The notes: generated by a model from the letters alone, not told the origin. DNA of 18,909 nt from JBAQMG01 sp049302575 (GCA_049302575.1 JBAQMG010000133.1:1-18909), one strand, 5' to 3'. Shown: positions 7,454 to 15,178, numbered from the stretch's first letter. Translations and numbers: made by a program.

Positions 7454-8338
7454 CTAGCCAATAGTGTTTTTTAACTCGCCTAACTTCTCGATTGACACTA
7501 GGATTTCGTCTCCTGCCTTGAGCCAAATTTGCTCAGCTCTTGGATAACCAATAATCACACCCTCTGGAGTTCCAGTAAAAATAATATCACCAGGCTTTAA
7601 GGTCATGCTCTGAGATATATAACTGATGATCTCGGCACAATTGAAGATCATATCCTTGGTATTAGACGTTTGACGAAGTTCTCCATTAACTCGACACTCC
7701 ATCTCAAGATTATTTGGATCAAGAATTTCATCTGCAGTAATAAGATAAGGACCTAGGGGAGCAAAGCCATCACAAGTTTTACCTAATAACCACTGGCCTT
7801 GCTTAGGTTGCAAATTGCGAGCGGATAAGTCATTACCGACAGAATAACCAAAAACGCAGGCTAGAGCATCCTTCTCCTCTATTTCCCAGGCCTCTTTCCC
7901 AATCACAATAACCAGTTCAGCCTCATAATCAATCATCTTAGCCACTTTTGGAGGCACAATAACATCATGGTGAGCCGAAAGAGCATTATTAAACTTACTG
8001 AAGATAATTGGTCTTGTCGGAAAAGGCATATTCGTTTCCAAGGCATGTTTCCGATAATTTAAGCCTACACAAAGTATTTTTTCTGGAGCTGTTACACAGG
8101 GACCATAACTAACCCCTTCTTCCGGGAAAAAAAGCGTGTCGTTTTTACTAATAAGTGCTTTCTCGACAAGTTGTTCTAGAACTTTGATACTTAGCGCTCC
8201 TCCTTGAATTAGTTCTAACATACTATTGGGTAGTTCTAAACCAAATTGATTTGCAGCCAGTTGCACATTAAGGATTCCAAGGCTAGTATGTACACCCCAA
8301 GAGTAGTCTGTTCCTTTTCTCATCGTAAGTAATTTCAT
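7454..8338 (-). CDS. Fumarylacetoacetate hydrolase (FAH) family protein
   Basis: Cytoplasmic 294-residue enzyme of the FAH superfamily, which hydrolyses, hydrates or decarboxylates 2-oxo/enol acids with a divalent metal. The N-terminal part (1-80) is variable. The catalytic domain begins at ILCVGLNYRKHALE (88-101). Metal ligands are recognisable as E139 and E141 (MIDYEAELVIVIG) and D170 (GYSVGNDLSAR), with K187 (GKTCDGFAPLGP) and FTGTPEGV (254-261) also typical. The open frame extends 44 codons upstream, but ATG at 8336-8338 begins the family-like sequence and is preceded by AGAGGGG at a slightly long spacing. A candidate promoter lies at 8391-8419. No pathway partners are adjacent, so the substrate is unknown. 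Confidence 0.88.
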   Translation of the reverse strand: MKLLTMRKGTDYSWGVHTSLGILNVQLAANQFGLELPNSMLELIQGGALSIKVLEQLVEKALISKNDTLFFPEEGVSYGPCVTAPEKILCVGLNYRKHALETNMPFPTRPIIFSKFNNALSAHHDVIVPPKVAKMIDYEAELVIVIGKEAWEIEEKDALACVFGYSVGNDLSARNLQPKQGQWLLGKTCDGFAPLGPYLITADEILDPNNLEMECRVNGELRQTSNTKDMIFNCAEIISYISQSMTLKPGDIIFTGTPEGVIIGYPRAEQIWLKAGDEILVSIEKLGELKNTIG

Positions 8339-8390
8339 GTTAATTCTAACCCCTCTCGAATAAATTTTACATTCCCTACAAATATCTTTA

Positions 8391-8419
8391 ATTTTATACG
8401 CTAATCCTCTTGATTTCAA
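8391..8419 (-). promoter_or_regulatory. Candidate sigma-A promoter for the FAH-family gene
   Basis: On the minus strand TTGAAA (8419-8414) is followed after 17 bases by TAAAAT (8396-8391), with an overlapping TATAAA. Transcription would start around 8385, giving a leader of about 45 bases before the ATG at 8338. This lies outside the IS remnant. Confidence 0.55.
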
Positions 8420-8501
8420 CTCTACAAAGTTAAAAGCTCTGCATTCAAACAGTGGCTTCAATGTTCCCATATTTGACTGAATACATATCCTTATCTATAA
8501 T

Positions 8502-8786
8502 GTGTTTGATGACTATAGTACAGTTGAATTGGACTCTTTTATTACTAAATACAAAGGCTGTGAAATTGCTCCGCTCGCACAATATGCAAATGGGCTGCTT
8601 GATGATTATGAAGCTGTGAAAAATAGCTTGATATACAAAGACATTAGCAATGGACCATCGGAAGGCATGAATAGCAGAATTAAAATGAAGCATCGTAGAG
8701 GTGGAGGACGAGCTGGTATTGAACTGATAAATGCCTATAATATCCTAAAAATGAGTGACCTTGCTGGAGGATATCATCTTATTTGA
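8502..8786 (+). pseudogene. C-terminal remnant of an ISL3-family transposase
   Basis: Only about the last 95 codons survive. The sequence YANGLLDDYEAVKNSL followed by ISNGPSEGMNSRIKMKHRRG matches the end of ISL3/IS204-type DDE transposases, where an SNGxxEGxNxxIKxxKR segment carries the catalytic glutamate. The frame is closed by TGA at 8478-8480 just upstream, with no recognisable catalytic aspartates or N-terminal zinc-binding region, so the element is truncated and inactive. The stop codon lies inside the terminal inverted repeat, as is common in this family. The upstream breakpoint is near 8480. Confidence 0.8.
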
Positions 8787-8796
8787 GAAAGAGCCC
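8773..8796 (+). mobile_element. Right terminal inverted repeat of the ISL3-family remnant
   Basis: Read on the minus strand this begins GGGCTCTTTCTCAAATAAG, resembling ISL3-family ends (GGxTCTTTxTCAA). The matching left end is not present upstream, in agreement with 5' truncation. The 8 bases after it (8797-8804) could be one copy of the original target duplication, but its partner has been lost. Confidence 0.6.
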
Positions 8797-8878
8797 TTTA
8801 TTATAGCAGGTGATGGCGCGATTGTCCCGCTATATTTTTAAAATGTCAACGCCTGAGTAGTAACATTAATTCTTTAAA

Positions 8879-8900
8879 ACCACCCTTGGTGGTATTTTTT
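8879..8900 (+). terminator. Rho-independent terminator upstream of yyaL
   Basis: ACCACC-CTT-GGTGGT followed by A and six T residues. It sits after the IS remnant and about 58 bases before the yyaL start. It may be a leftover terminator of a lost upstream gene, or it may insulate yyaL from read-through. Confidence 0.75.
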
Positions 8901-8957
8901 ATATATTTAAAGCCAAACTATAGTCAAATTCAATTACATATAAGGGAGGTGTTGCCC

Positions 8958-11063
8958 ATGACTACAATTCAAAACGTACCCAATAGATTATCCAAGGAAA
9001 AAAGTCCATATCTACTCCAACACGCGAACAATCCTGTACAATGGTATCCTTGGTCTGAAGAAGCGTTTGAAACTGCGAAGGCAGAAAACAAGCCTATTTT
9101 CTTAAGTATTGGATATTCCACCTGTCATTGGTGTCATGTTATGGAAAGAGAGTCCTTCGAAGACCAAGAAGTGGCTGATCAACTTAATCAAAATTTTGTT
9201 TCCATTAAAGTTGATCGTGAGGAACGCCCGGACATAGATCATTTATACATGAAATTCTGTCAAGCTCTGACTGGTTCAGGCGGCTGGCCCTTGACTGTCT
9301 TGATGACTCCCGATAAAAAACCATTCTTTGCAGGTACTTATTTTCCTAAAGCTAACTCTAGACGCTATAACAGGGCGGGACTCTTAGAAATTCTTAACCA
9401 AGTGACCTCAATGTGGACAAATGATGAGTATAAATTACGCCAGAGCGCTGATCAAATTGTGCAAGCCTTCCAGCCTAACGTAAATTCAACTAACACTCAA
9501 TCGTCAGAAAATCCTTCTAGACTATTTTCCCTAGAAGATTGGGGTAAGGACCTCCTCGATCAAGCCTTTGAGACTTTCGTTCAAACCTATGACCGTAATT
9601 ACGGAGGATTCGGCACCTCCCCTAAATTCCCGACACCACACATCATTGGTTTCCTACTTCGATATGCCGAGGATCATCCAGACAGTCAAGCTTATACTAT
9701 GGTCCGCAAAACTCTTGATAGCATGTCACGAGGAGGGATTTATGACCATGTGGGTTTAGGCTTCTCCCGCTATAGCACGGATGAAAAATGGCTAGTACCA
9801 CACTTCGAAAAAATGCTCTACGATAATGCACTACTAGCCAATGTCTTTCTAGAAAGTTATCAAAGTAAACACGAAAAAGCAGATGCCTTAAAAGCCCATG
9901 AAATTTTCACCTATATCCTACGCGACATGACTTCACCAGAAGGCGCATTTTATTGTGCCGAAGATGCGGACTCTGAAGGCGTAGAAGGTAAATTTTATGT
10001 TTGGTCACCTGTGGAAATTCAACAAGTTTTGAGAGAAGAACAGGCAACTCTTTATTGTAAGGCTTACGATATTACCCCCGCAGGCAATTTTGAAGGAAAG
10101 AATATCCCTAATCTTCTGAAGGTAAATTGGAATCAAATCGCTAGTGACCATCAAGTTACAACTGAAACACTTCATTCTCTCCTAGAAACTTCTCGCCTTG
10201 CCCTTTTCAAAGTTCGTGCACAACGAATTCATCCGCATAAAGATGACAAAGTTCTCACCGCCTGGAATGGTTTGATGATTGCCGCCCTTGCTAAAGGGGC
10301 CCAAGTTCTAAATGCTCCTATTTATCTACAAGCTGCAGAGCAGGCAATAAAGTTCCTTAAAACCAATCTTCGTAGGTCTGATGGTCGTCTCCTAGCACGC
10401 TATCGTGATGGTGAATCTGCTAACCTAGGTTATTTAGACGATTATGCTTATTTAATTTGGGGTTTGCTTGAACTCTATGTCGCGAGCGGTAAACCAACTT
10501 ACCTTGAATGGGCTCTGAAACTTCAACAAGATCAAGAACGTTTGTTTACAGATTCACTAAGCGGCGGCTATTTTATAACTGGATCGGACGCTGAGGAACT
10601 ACTTATTCGTCCAAAAGAAAGTTACGACGGAGCACTACCTTCTGGTAACTCCATCAGTGCCCTCAACCTACTCCGTTTAGCGCGTTTGACTAGGGATGAA
10701 AAATGGGAAATCCGCGCAGAAAACCAGTTGAGAGCTTTTAAATCCATGATCACAGCCGATCCCTCTGGCTACACAGCCTTTCTTCAAGCAATGCAATTCG
10801 CCCTACACCCCGGAGGACAAGAGTTGATTTTAACTGGATTGTTGAACTCACCAGAACTAGCCGCGATGCGTGCAACCATCTTTTCCAGTTTTCGCCCCTA
10901 TTCTACGCTTCTCTATCAAGAAGGAAAGGTCGGTCAGATCATTCCCTGGGCAGAGGATTACCCTCTAGAGGATAGCGTTACAGCTTATGTATGTCAAAAT
11001 TTCAGCTGTCAAAACCCCGTTACAAGCACAGCTGAATTAGATATACTATTACAACATTCATGA
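8958..11063 (+). CDS. yyaL: Thioredoxin-domain protein YyaL (DUF255, SPATA20-like)
   Basis: Large cytoplasmic protein of 701 residues. The N-terminal domain (about 1-165) has the DUF255 thioredoxin-like fold: NRLSKEKSPYLLQHANNPV near the start, the redox-type motif C56-H-W-C59 in STCHWCHVMERESFED, and the GGWPLTVLMTP loop. The rest (about 190-690) looks like an alpha/alpha-barrel of glycosidase/epimerase type, with GGFGTSPKFPTP, GGIYDHVGLGFSRYS, FYCAEDADSEG and DDKVLTAWNGLM all conserved in the family. It ends with the C-x(5)-C-type tail CQNFSCQNP. Length is normal. The true function of the family is unsettled. ATG at 8958 has GGGAGGT seven bases upstream; an extra 24 in-frame codons upstream are ignored. 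It is monocistronic, bounded by terminators at 8879-8900 and 11091-11122. Confidence 0.93.
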   Translation: MTTIQNVPNRLSKEKSPYLLQHANNPVQWYPWSEEAFETAKAENKPIFLSIGYSTCHWCHVMERESFEDQEVADQLNQNFVSIKVDREERPDIDHLYMKFCQALTGSGGWPLTVLMTPDKKPFFAGTYFPKANSRRYNRAGLLEILNQVTSMWTNDEYKLRQSADQIVQAFQPNVNSTNTQSSENPSRLFSLEDWGKDLLDQAFETFVQTYDRNYGGFGTSPKFPTPHIIGFLLRYAEDHPDSQAYTMVRKTLDSMSRGGIYDHVGLGFSRYSTDEKWLVPHFEKMLYDNALLANVFLESYQSKHEKADALKAHEIFTYILRDMTSPEGAFYCAEDADSEGVEGKFYVWSPVEIQQVLREEQATLYCKAYDITPAGNFEGKNIPNLLKVNWNQIASDHQVTTETLHSLLETSRLALFKVRAQRIHPHKDDKVLTAWNGLMIAALAKGAQVLNAPIYLQAAEQAIKFLKTNLRRSDGRLLARYRDGESANLGYLDDYAYLIWGLLELYVASGKPTYLEWALKLQQDQERLFTDSLSGGYFITGSDAEELLIRPKESYDGALPSGNSISALNLLRLARLTRDEKWEIRAENQLRAFKSMITADPSGYTAFLQAMQFALHPGGQELILTGLLNSPELAAMRATIFSSFRPYSTLLYQEGKVGQIIPWAEDYPLEDSVTAYVCQNFSCQNPVTSTAELDILLQHS

Positions 11064-11090
11064 AGTAATAATCATTTAAAGTAACCAAGA

Positions 11091-11122
11091 AAAGCTAGGA
11101 GGCTTTACACCCCTAGCTTTTT
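11091..11122 (+). terminator. Terminator of yyaL
   Basis: AAAGCTAGG (11091-11099) pairs with CCTAGCTTT (11112-11120) and continues into T residues, 27 bases after the yyaL stop codon. Confidence 0.85.
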
Positions 11123-11400
11123 CGTTCGGAAAACTATTTTGCTTTTTTATGCTTAATTATATCCCCTGCATTCTCAATGGTCTTGTCTATTTAACATAAA
11201 GTTGTTTCCCAATAGTATCCTAATAATTCCATTCTACCATATTTTGTTTTTTAGCCATTGTCGTTGACACTGAATCTTCTTCGGTTTAGATCCAGAACAA
11301 TGCTTCAGTTTTGACCTTAAAACTTGCCGAGCATTAACTAAAATTATTTTACCACCTCTACATAACACTTGCCTTCGATGATTAAGAAGGAAAGAAGTGG
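11123..11400. other. Intergenic region with possible 44-codon ORF
   Basis: No recognisable gene. One minus-strand frame is open from a GTG at 11368 to TAG at 11234 (44 codons, rich in Lys, Arg and Gln, with three cysteines, including LKHCSGSKPKK and IQCQRQW). Only a weak GAAGG-like ribosome binding site precedes it. The composition looks somewhat protein-like, so it may be a decayed gene fragment, but chance is not excluded. Confidence 0.25.
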
Positions 11401-11428
11401 TTTACAATTATTAATGATAGAGTATAAT
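11401..11428 (+). promoter_or_regulatory. Sigma-A promoter of the metal ABC transporter operon
   Basis: TTTACA (11401-11406) is separated by 16 bases from a perfect TATAAT (11423-11428). Transcription would begin around 11435, just ahead of the palindrome at 11440-11456 and about 50 bases before the lipoprotein start. Confidence 0.75.
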
Positions 11429-11439
11429 TAATCAGGATG

Positions 11440-11456
11440 CAAATGGTATGCATTTG
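11440..11456. promoter_or_regulatory. Palindromic candidate metal-regulator operator
   Basis: CAAATG-GTATG-CATTTG is a perfect 6-5-6 inverted repeat just downstream of the -10 box, where a repressor would block transcription. Its position before a Zn/Mn uptake operon suggests Zur or an MntR-type regulator. It is not an exact match to the Bacillus Zur box, so the regulator identity is inference. Confidence 0.5.
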
Positions 11457-11484
11457 TAAATTATAAAGAAGGAACTGAACTTCA

Positions 11485-12381
11485 ATGCATTCAAAGTCGA
11501 TTAAAATTCTTGGCCTAATAATATTAAACCTATTTGTGTTAAGTGGTTGTGGGGCTAGTTCAGTAACAAACAATAATGAAAAATCGCTAACAATAGCTAC
11601 TTCATTCTATCCTATGTACGTATTCGCTTTAAATGTTGCCCAAGAGATACCTAATGTGAAAATTATCGATATGACTAAACCTATCACTGGATGCCTTCAT
11701 GATTATGCGGTTACTCCTGAAGATATGAAGAATCTGGAGGGAGCGCGATTCTTCATTACAAATGGAGCAGGAATGGAGTCCTTTATGGATAAGATTACGA
11801 GTCAAATGCCGAATTTGAAAATAGTTGATTCTAGTAAAGGGATACAACTAATTAAAGGTGAAGGTAATGAAGGGGATAATCCTCATCTATGGGTGAGTAT
11901 CTCTAATGCCATTATACAGGTGGGTAATATTGGAGATCAGCTTTCCTCGCTAGACCCTACTAATGCAGCTAAATATAAGGAAAATACCAGTGCTTACATT
12001 AAAAAGCTGAAAGTAGAAAGAGCTAAAATGCATCAAGCCTTGGACGGTGTGAAAAATCGTGATATTATTACTTTCCATGAAGCATTTCCCTATTTCGCGA
12101 AAGAATTCAATTTAAACATAGCTGGGATCATTGAACGTGAACCTGGTTCAGAACCCAGTGCCAAAGAATTGGCTAAAACGATAGACAAGGTAAAAAATCT
12201 AAAAGTAAAGGCTCTTTTTGCAGAACCTCAATATTCTACTAAAGCGATAGATACGATCGCCAAAGAAACTGGTGCTAAAGTTTACACGCTTGACCCAGTA
12301 GTAACTGGCCCTATGGAGGCAGATGCCTATATCAATATTATGGACAAAAATCTTAAAACATTACAAGAGGCGTTAAAATGA
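11485..12381 (+). CDS. znuA: Metal (zinc/manganese) ABC transporter substrate-binding lipoprotein
   Basis: Extracellular lipoprotein of the cluster A-I (ZnuA/TroA) family that captures the metal ion and delivers it to the permease. Residues 1-21 form the signal peptide with lipobox VLSGC (C22 lipidated). Candidate metal ligands are H72 (GCLHDYAVTPEDM), H134 (DNPHLWVS), H198 (ITFHEAFPYFA) and D270 (TLDPV), the usual three-His plus acidic set, which favours zinc. The His-rich loop of classical ZnuA is absent; residues 120-133 are Gly/Glu/Asn-rich instead. A long backbone helix (about 155-190) links the lobes. Length 298 is normal. Start ATG has GAAGGA about 10 bases upstream. The stop overlaps the ATPase start by four bases (ATGA), indicating translational coupling. 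Confidence 0.88.
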   Translation: MHSKSIKILGLIILNLFVLSGCGASSVTNNNEKSLTIATSFYPMYVFALNVAQEIPNVKIIDMTKPITGCLHDYAVTPEDMKNLEGARFFITNGAGMESFMDKITSQMPNLKIVDSSKGIQLIKGEGNEGDNPHLWVSISNAIIQVGNIGDQLSSLDPTNAAKYKENTSAYIKKLKVERAKMHQALDGVKNRDIITFHEAFPYFAKEFNLNIAGIIEREPGSEPSAKELAKTIDKVKNLKVKALFAEPQYSTKAIDTIAKETGAKVYTLDPVVTGPMEADAYINIMDKNLKTLQEALK

Positions 12382-13199
12382 AACAACACGAGTGTCTTAA
12401 CAATTCTCAATGTTCACCCTGTAAATGTGGTTTATGTTGCACCAAAATTGCAAACTTTGGGATTACACGTAGCGGTATAGAAATATTAAAGGATGTCAAT
12501 CTCCACATTCACTGTGGGGATTTGACCGCTATCATCGGTCCGAATGGTGCTGGAAAAAGCACTTTATTAAAGGCTATCTTGGGAGAGCTTTCTCATACTG
12601 GCGAACTTTTGTTTCTTGATGCCAAAAACGAAGGGACAACGAGACCGATCATTGGGTATGTTCCACAGAAGCTTGAGCTGGATTCTAGTTCTCCCACGAG
12701 CGTACTTGATTTATTTGCCGCAGCTTATTCGAAAATACCTATTTGGTTTTCCTATCCTAAAAAAATACGTGAACGTGTTCGGGAAAGTTTAGCCAGAGTT
12801 CAGGGGGAACACTTAATTAATCGATGTTTAGGAGCTTTATCAGGTGGGGAGTTACAAAGAGTTTTACTAGCACTCGCCCTTGATCCCATTCCACACCTCT
12901 TACTCCTGGATGAACCAGTATCAGGTATTGATCAGAGGGGTTTGGTATTGTTTTATAAAACAGTTGCTATACTTAGGAAAAATTTTGATTTATCAATTAT
13001 TTTGGTTTCACATGATCTTAATTTAGTAGCGGAGTATGCTGATCGTGTCGCATTTGTGAATAATAAAACGATTGAATGCGTTGGAACTCCACAAGAAGTA
13101 TTCAGTAATGAAAAAGTAATTCAGACGTTTGGTTTAGATTGGTCAAAACGCGATCTAAGAGATGAGAAGGATAGGGTGAACAATGCACTTCTGGTATAG
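12378..13199 (+). CDS. znuC: Metal ABC transporter ATP-binding protein with Cys-rich N-terminus
   Basis: Cytoplasmic ATPase subunit energising import, of 273 residues. Walker A is GPNGAGKS (54-61), the Q-loop glutamine is Q97 (GYVPQK), the ABC signature is LSGGE (154-158), Walker B is LLLLDEP (174-180) and the switch histidine is H212 (VSHD). Ahead of the ATPase domain is an unusual extension with six cysteines in residues 6-21 (C6, C12, C15, C17, C20, C21; core CSPCKCGLCC) plus H4, which looks like a metal-binding or metal-sensing tail. ATG overlaps the end of the lipoprotein gene, and AGAGG lies seven bases upstream. The permease gene begins inside its last 17 bases. Confidence 0.92.
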   Translation: MKQHECLNNSQCSPCKCGLCCTKIANFGITRSGIEILKDVNLHIHCGDLTAIIGPNGAGKSTLLKAILGELSHTGELLFLDAKNEGTTRPIIGYVPQKLELDSSSPTSVLDLFAAAYSKIPIWFSYPKKIRERVRESLARVQGEHLINRCLGALSGGELQRVLLALALDPIPHLLLLDEPVSGIDQRGLVLFYKTVAILRKNFDLSIILVSHDLNLVAEYADRVAFVNNKTIECVGTPQEVFSNEKVIQTFGLDWSKRDLRDEKDRVNNALLV

Positions 13200-14022
13200 T
13201 TTGGTAAACTTATTGTTTCCTTTCGGATGGCTCCAGCATACGTTTATGAAGAATGCTCTATTGGGTATTTTATTGATCACCCCAATTTTTGGATTGTTAG
13301 GTACAATGATCGTCAATAATAGAATGGCCTTCTTTTCTGATTCATTAGGGCACTCTGCCCTAACTGGTATTGCCATTGGCGTTATCGTGGGCATCAAAAA
13401 TCCTATTTGGTCAATGCTCTTCTTTGCAGTTTTGATTACTATAGCAATTCTAATTGTAAAAGAAGCCAATACAGCTTCCACTGATACAATCATCGGGGTG
13501 TTTTCTTCGTCAGCAGTTGCACTAGGAATCGTCATTCTTTCACGCAACGGAGGATTTAACAAATATTCAGTTTATCTTATTGGAGATTTGTTGAGTATTA
13601 GCCCCTCCGATTTGCTAACCCTTGGCCTTGTATTTATCATAGTTATTGCTTTGTGGATCGTTATTTTTAATAAACTTCTTTTGGCTAGTATGAATCAATC
13701 ACTGGCACGTAGCAGAGGGATTAACATACGATTATACGAATATTTATTTGCCATGATTATGGCGGTTATTGTGACAATTTCAATCCAATGGGTAGGGATA
13801 CTAATTATTAGTTCATTATTGATCTTGCCTGCAGCTTCTTCGCGAAATATAGCTAAAAACATGAGGCAATACCATATTTTATCTGTTTTAATTGCCCTAA
13901 TATCAGGTATAGCTGGGTTAATCTTATCCTACTTTTGGGGAACTGCTACTGGGGCGACTATTGTGCTGATCTCATCCGTGTTTTTTGCAGCAACTTTTAT
14001 AATCAAATTAAGACTTGGGTAA
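13183..14022 (+). CDS. znuB: Metal ABC transporter permease (ABC-3 family)
   Basis: Membrane channel subunit of the importer, of 279 residues with about eight or nine hydrophobic helices (25-45, 56-74, 76-93, 100-118, 128-160, 187-222, 231-252, 255-275). Typical ABC-3 features are GTMIVNNRMAFFSDSLGHSA (40-59), where the family has R-x-A-F-x-x-D-x-x-x-H, and the loop VGILIISSLLILPAASSRNI (205-224), which includes the part facing the ATPase. It starts with ATG 17 bases before the end of the ATPase gene, with a GGGTGAA site, so the three genes form one tightly coupled operon. No conventional terminator follows; the nearest structure is the palindrome at 14054-14098. Confidence 0.92.
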   Translation: MHFWYSLVNLLFPFGWLQHTFMKNALLGILLITPIFGLLGTMIVNNRMAFFSDSLGHSALTGIAIGVIVGIKNPIWSMLFFAVLITIAILIVKEANTASTDTIIGVFSSSAVALGIVILSRNGGFNKYSVYLIGDLLSISPSDLLTLGLVFIIVIALWIVIFNKLLLASMNQSLARSRGINIRLYEYLFAMIMAVIVTISIQWVGILIISSLLILPAASSRNIAKNMRQYHILSVLIALISGIAGLILSYFWGTATGATIVLISSVFFAATFIIKLRLG

Positions 14023-14053
14023 ATAGTTTGTCTGGACACATTATTAAAAGCCA

Positions 14054-14098
14054 AACACCTATTTTTTTCTACAAAGTAGGTTGAAAAAAACAGGTGTT
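14054..14098. repeat. Large inverted repeat after the metal transporter operon
   Basis: The 16-base arms 14054-14069 (AACACCTATTTTTTTC) and 14083-14098 (GAAAAAAACAGGTGTT) are complementary except for one A-C position, around a 13-base loop. The T7/A7 tract is inside the stem and no T-run follows, so it is not a classical terminator, although it may still stop transcription or protect the znu transcript's 3' end. Confidence 0.7.
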
Positions 14099-14200
14099 AA
14101 AGTGAATACCTATTATTTGCTTAATAAATGTCTTTTTATTGATATACATTAATTTGTTCTTCTGTTTAACAAATCATGATCCACCTAATACCGAAGATTG

Positions 14201-14650
14201 TTAAAATGAAAGAATAAGAACGACGATTATTCCTTGAAGTAAATGAATCATCAATTGCCATAGAGCACCTTTAGGAGAGAGGTTGTAATTCGGTTTAACC
14301 AAAAACTTTGCAACTACTACTTGATGAACGAATACCCAAAAGGCTAAACCTACACCCATACCTTTCAAGTAGGCGTATTGGGGTCCGAATATTTGAAGAA
14401 CTAATGCTATAAGTAATCCAAAGAGCATTCCCACAGTAATATGACCAAAGAAGCCCACTATTAAAGCCTTCTTCTCGGTTAATGGCTTAATTTCGGGTAG
14501 CATAACGGCTGCGCAAAATTGTATACAGTGATTGTCAATTTGATTAGCCTTGTAGAGTAGATAATTTACGACAGATGCGATAATAGTTGCTACTGCTCCA
14601 GCTACAGCACCGTCTATTAGTAGATCGTTAAATATAATAATCTCCTCCAA
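14201..14650 (-). CDS. Four-helix membrane protein of unknown function
   Basis: Unrecognised 149-residue protein with four predicted membrane helices (about 13-33, 63-88, 95-116 and 128-147) and short loops. A conserved-looking feature is GFFGHITVGMLFGLL (66-80), with further histidines H109 and H136 near membrane ends. A cytoplasm- or exterior-facing loop (36-60) holds C42 and C46. The annotated start is TTG (14648-14650), preceded closely by AAGGTGAA; the next bases GGAGGAG look like a ribosome binding site themselves, so the true start might be a rare codon a few positions downstream. It is transcribed opposite to its neighbours with no clear operon partner. Function is not assigned. Confidence 0.65.
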   Translation of the reverse strand: MEEIIIFNDLLIDGAVAGAVATIIASVVNYLLYKANQIDNHCIQFCAAVMLPEIKPLTEKKALIVGFFGHITVGMLFGLLIALVLQIFGPQYAYLKGMGVGLAFWVFVHQVVVAKFLVKPNYNLSPKGALWQLMIHLLQGIIVVLILSF

Positions 14651-14767
14651 TTCACCTTCTTAGTTCTACATTACCCGATTTTAGTTATAATTATTTTACC
14701 AATTTATGGTGAGAAAGAAGTTGCCTTTTGGATAATGCGCTTCTTTTTTCATTTTCAAGCGCATAAT

Positions 14768-14796
14768 TTGACAAATAATCTATTAAGATGTAAGGT
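14768..14796 (+). promoter_or_regulatory. Candidate promoter of the CDGSH gene
   Basis: A perfect TTGACA (14768-14773) with a 17-base spacer to a poor -10 (TAAGGT, 14791-14796). It is about 60 bases ahead of the CDGSH protein start. The weak -10 may mean an activator is needed, or that the match is coincidental. Confidence 0.4.
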
Positions 14797-14855
14797 CTAA
14801 ATGTATCGAGTGTACATTGCTGTAAAGAGCGAGTAGTAATAAAGGAGATGTGTTT

Positions 14856-15095
14856 ATGGAAGAGCCAAAAATCGCCCAAAAATCACCCTATGCCGTAGAA
14901 GCCGAAGAAGGTAAAACCTATCATTGGTGTTCCTGTGGCCACAGTGCTAATCAGCCCTTCTGTGATGGATCACACAAAGTAACATCTTTCACGCCAGTCG
15001 ACTATACAGCAGTGAAGAATGAAACCGTATATTTCTGCGGGTGCAAACATACTAAAACTCCGCCTCTCTGTGATGGATCACACAATAAGCTCTAA
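14856..15095 (+). CDS. Dual-CDGSH iron-sulfur domain protein
   Basis: Small soluble protein of 79 residues with two CDGSH-type motifs, each expected to bind a [2Fe-2S] cluster through three cysteines and one histidine: C25, C27, C36 and H40 (WCSCGHSANQPFCDGSH), and C61, C63, C72 and H76 (FCGCKHTKTPPLCDGSH). Such proteins act in redox or cluster transfer; no specific partner is known here. There is no membrane anchor, unlike animal mitoNEET. AAAGGAG at 14841-14847 is eight bases from ATG 14856, which is preferred over the in-frame GTG at 14850. It is followed by a bidirectional terminator. Confidence 0.92.
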   Translation: MEEPKIAQKSPYAVEAEEGKTYHWCSCGHSANQPFCDGSHKVTSFTPVDYTAVKNETVYFCGCKHTKTPPLCDGSHNKL

Positions 15096-15122
15096 TTTTA
15101 AGCACAATCTAAGTTTTTAAAC

Positions 15123-15150
15123 AAAAAGGATAGCTCTAGCTATCCTTTTT
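15123..15150. terminator. Bidirectional terminator between CDGSH and truA-like genes
   Basis: AAAAAGGATAGCT (15123-15135) and AGCTATCCTTTTT (15138-15150) are perfect complements around a 2-base loop, with A/T tracts at both ends. It lies between convergent genes. Confidence 0.9.
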
Positions 15151-15178
15151 TATATTTTCTTATTCTGCTTCATTATCC

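Noticed and set aside
8339..8470. 44-codon N-terminal extension of the FAH gene
   Set aside because: It is not FAH-like, overlaps the candidate promoter, and the downstream ATG has an AGAGGGG site.
8445..8693. Minus-strand 82-codon open frame
   Set aside because: It lies opposite the transposase remnant, whose plus-strand translation matches ISL3 transposases.
8886..8957. 24-codon extension of YyaL
   Set aside because: It overlaps a terminator hairpin and lacks a ribosome binding site; ATG 8958 with GGGAGGT is far better.
11239..11290. SEC-C or CDGSH-like zinc motif in the small minus-strand frame (HCSGSKPKK)
   Set aside because: Cysteine spacing does not fit either motif; it is kept only as a possible ORF of low confidence.
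14691..14879. 62-codon minus-strand frame upstream of the CDGSH gene
   Set aside because: It overlaps the CDGSH promoter region and start, has no recognisable motifs or ribosome binding site.
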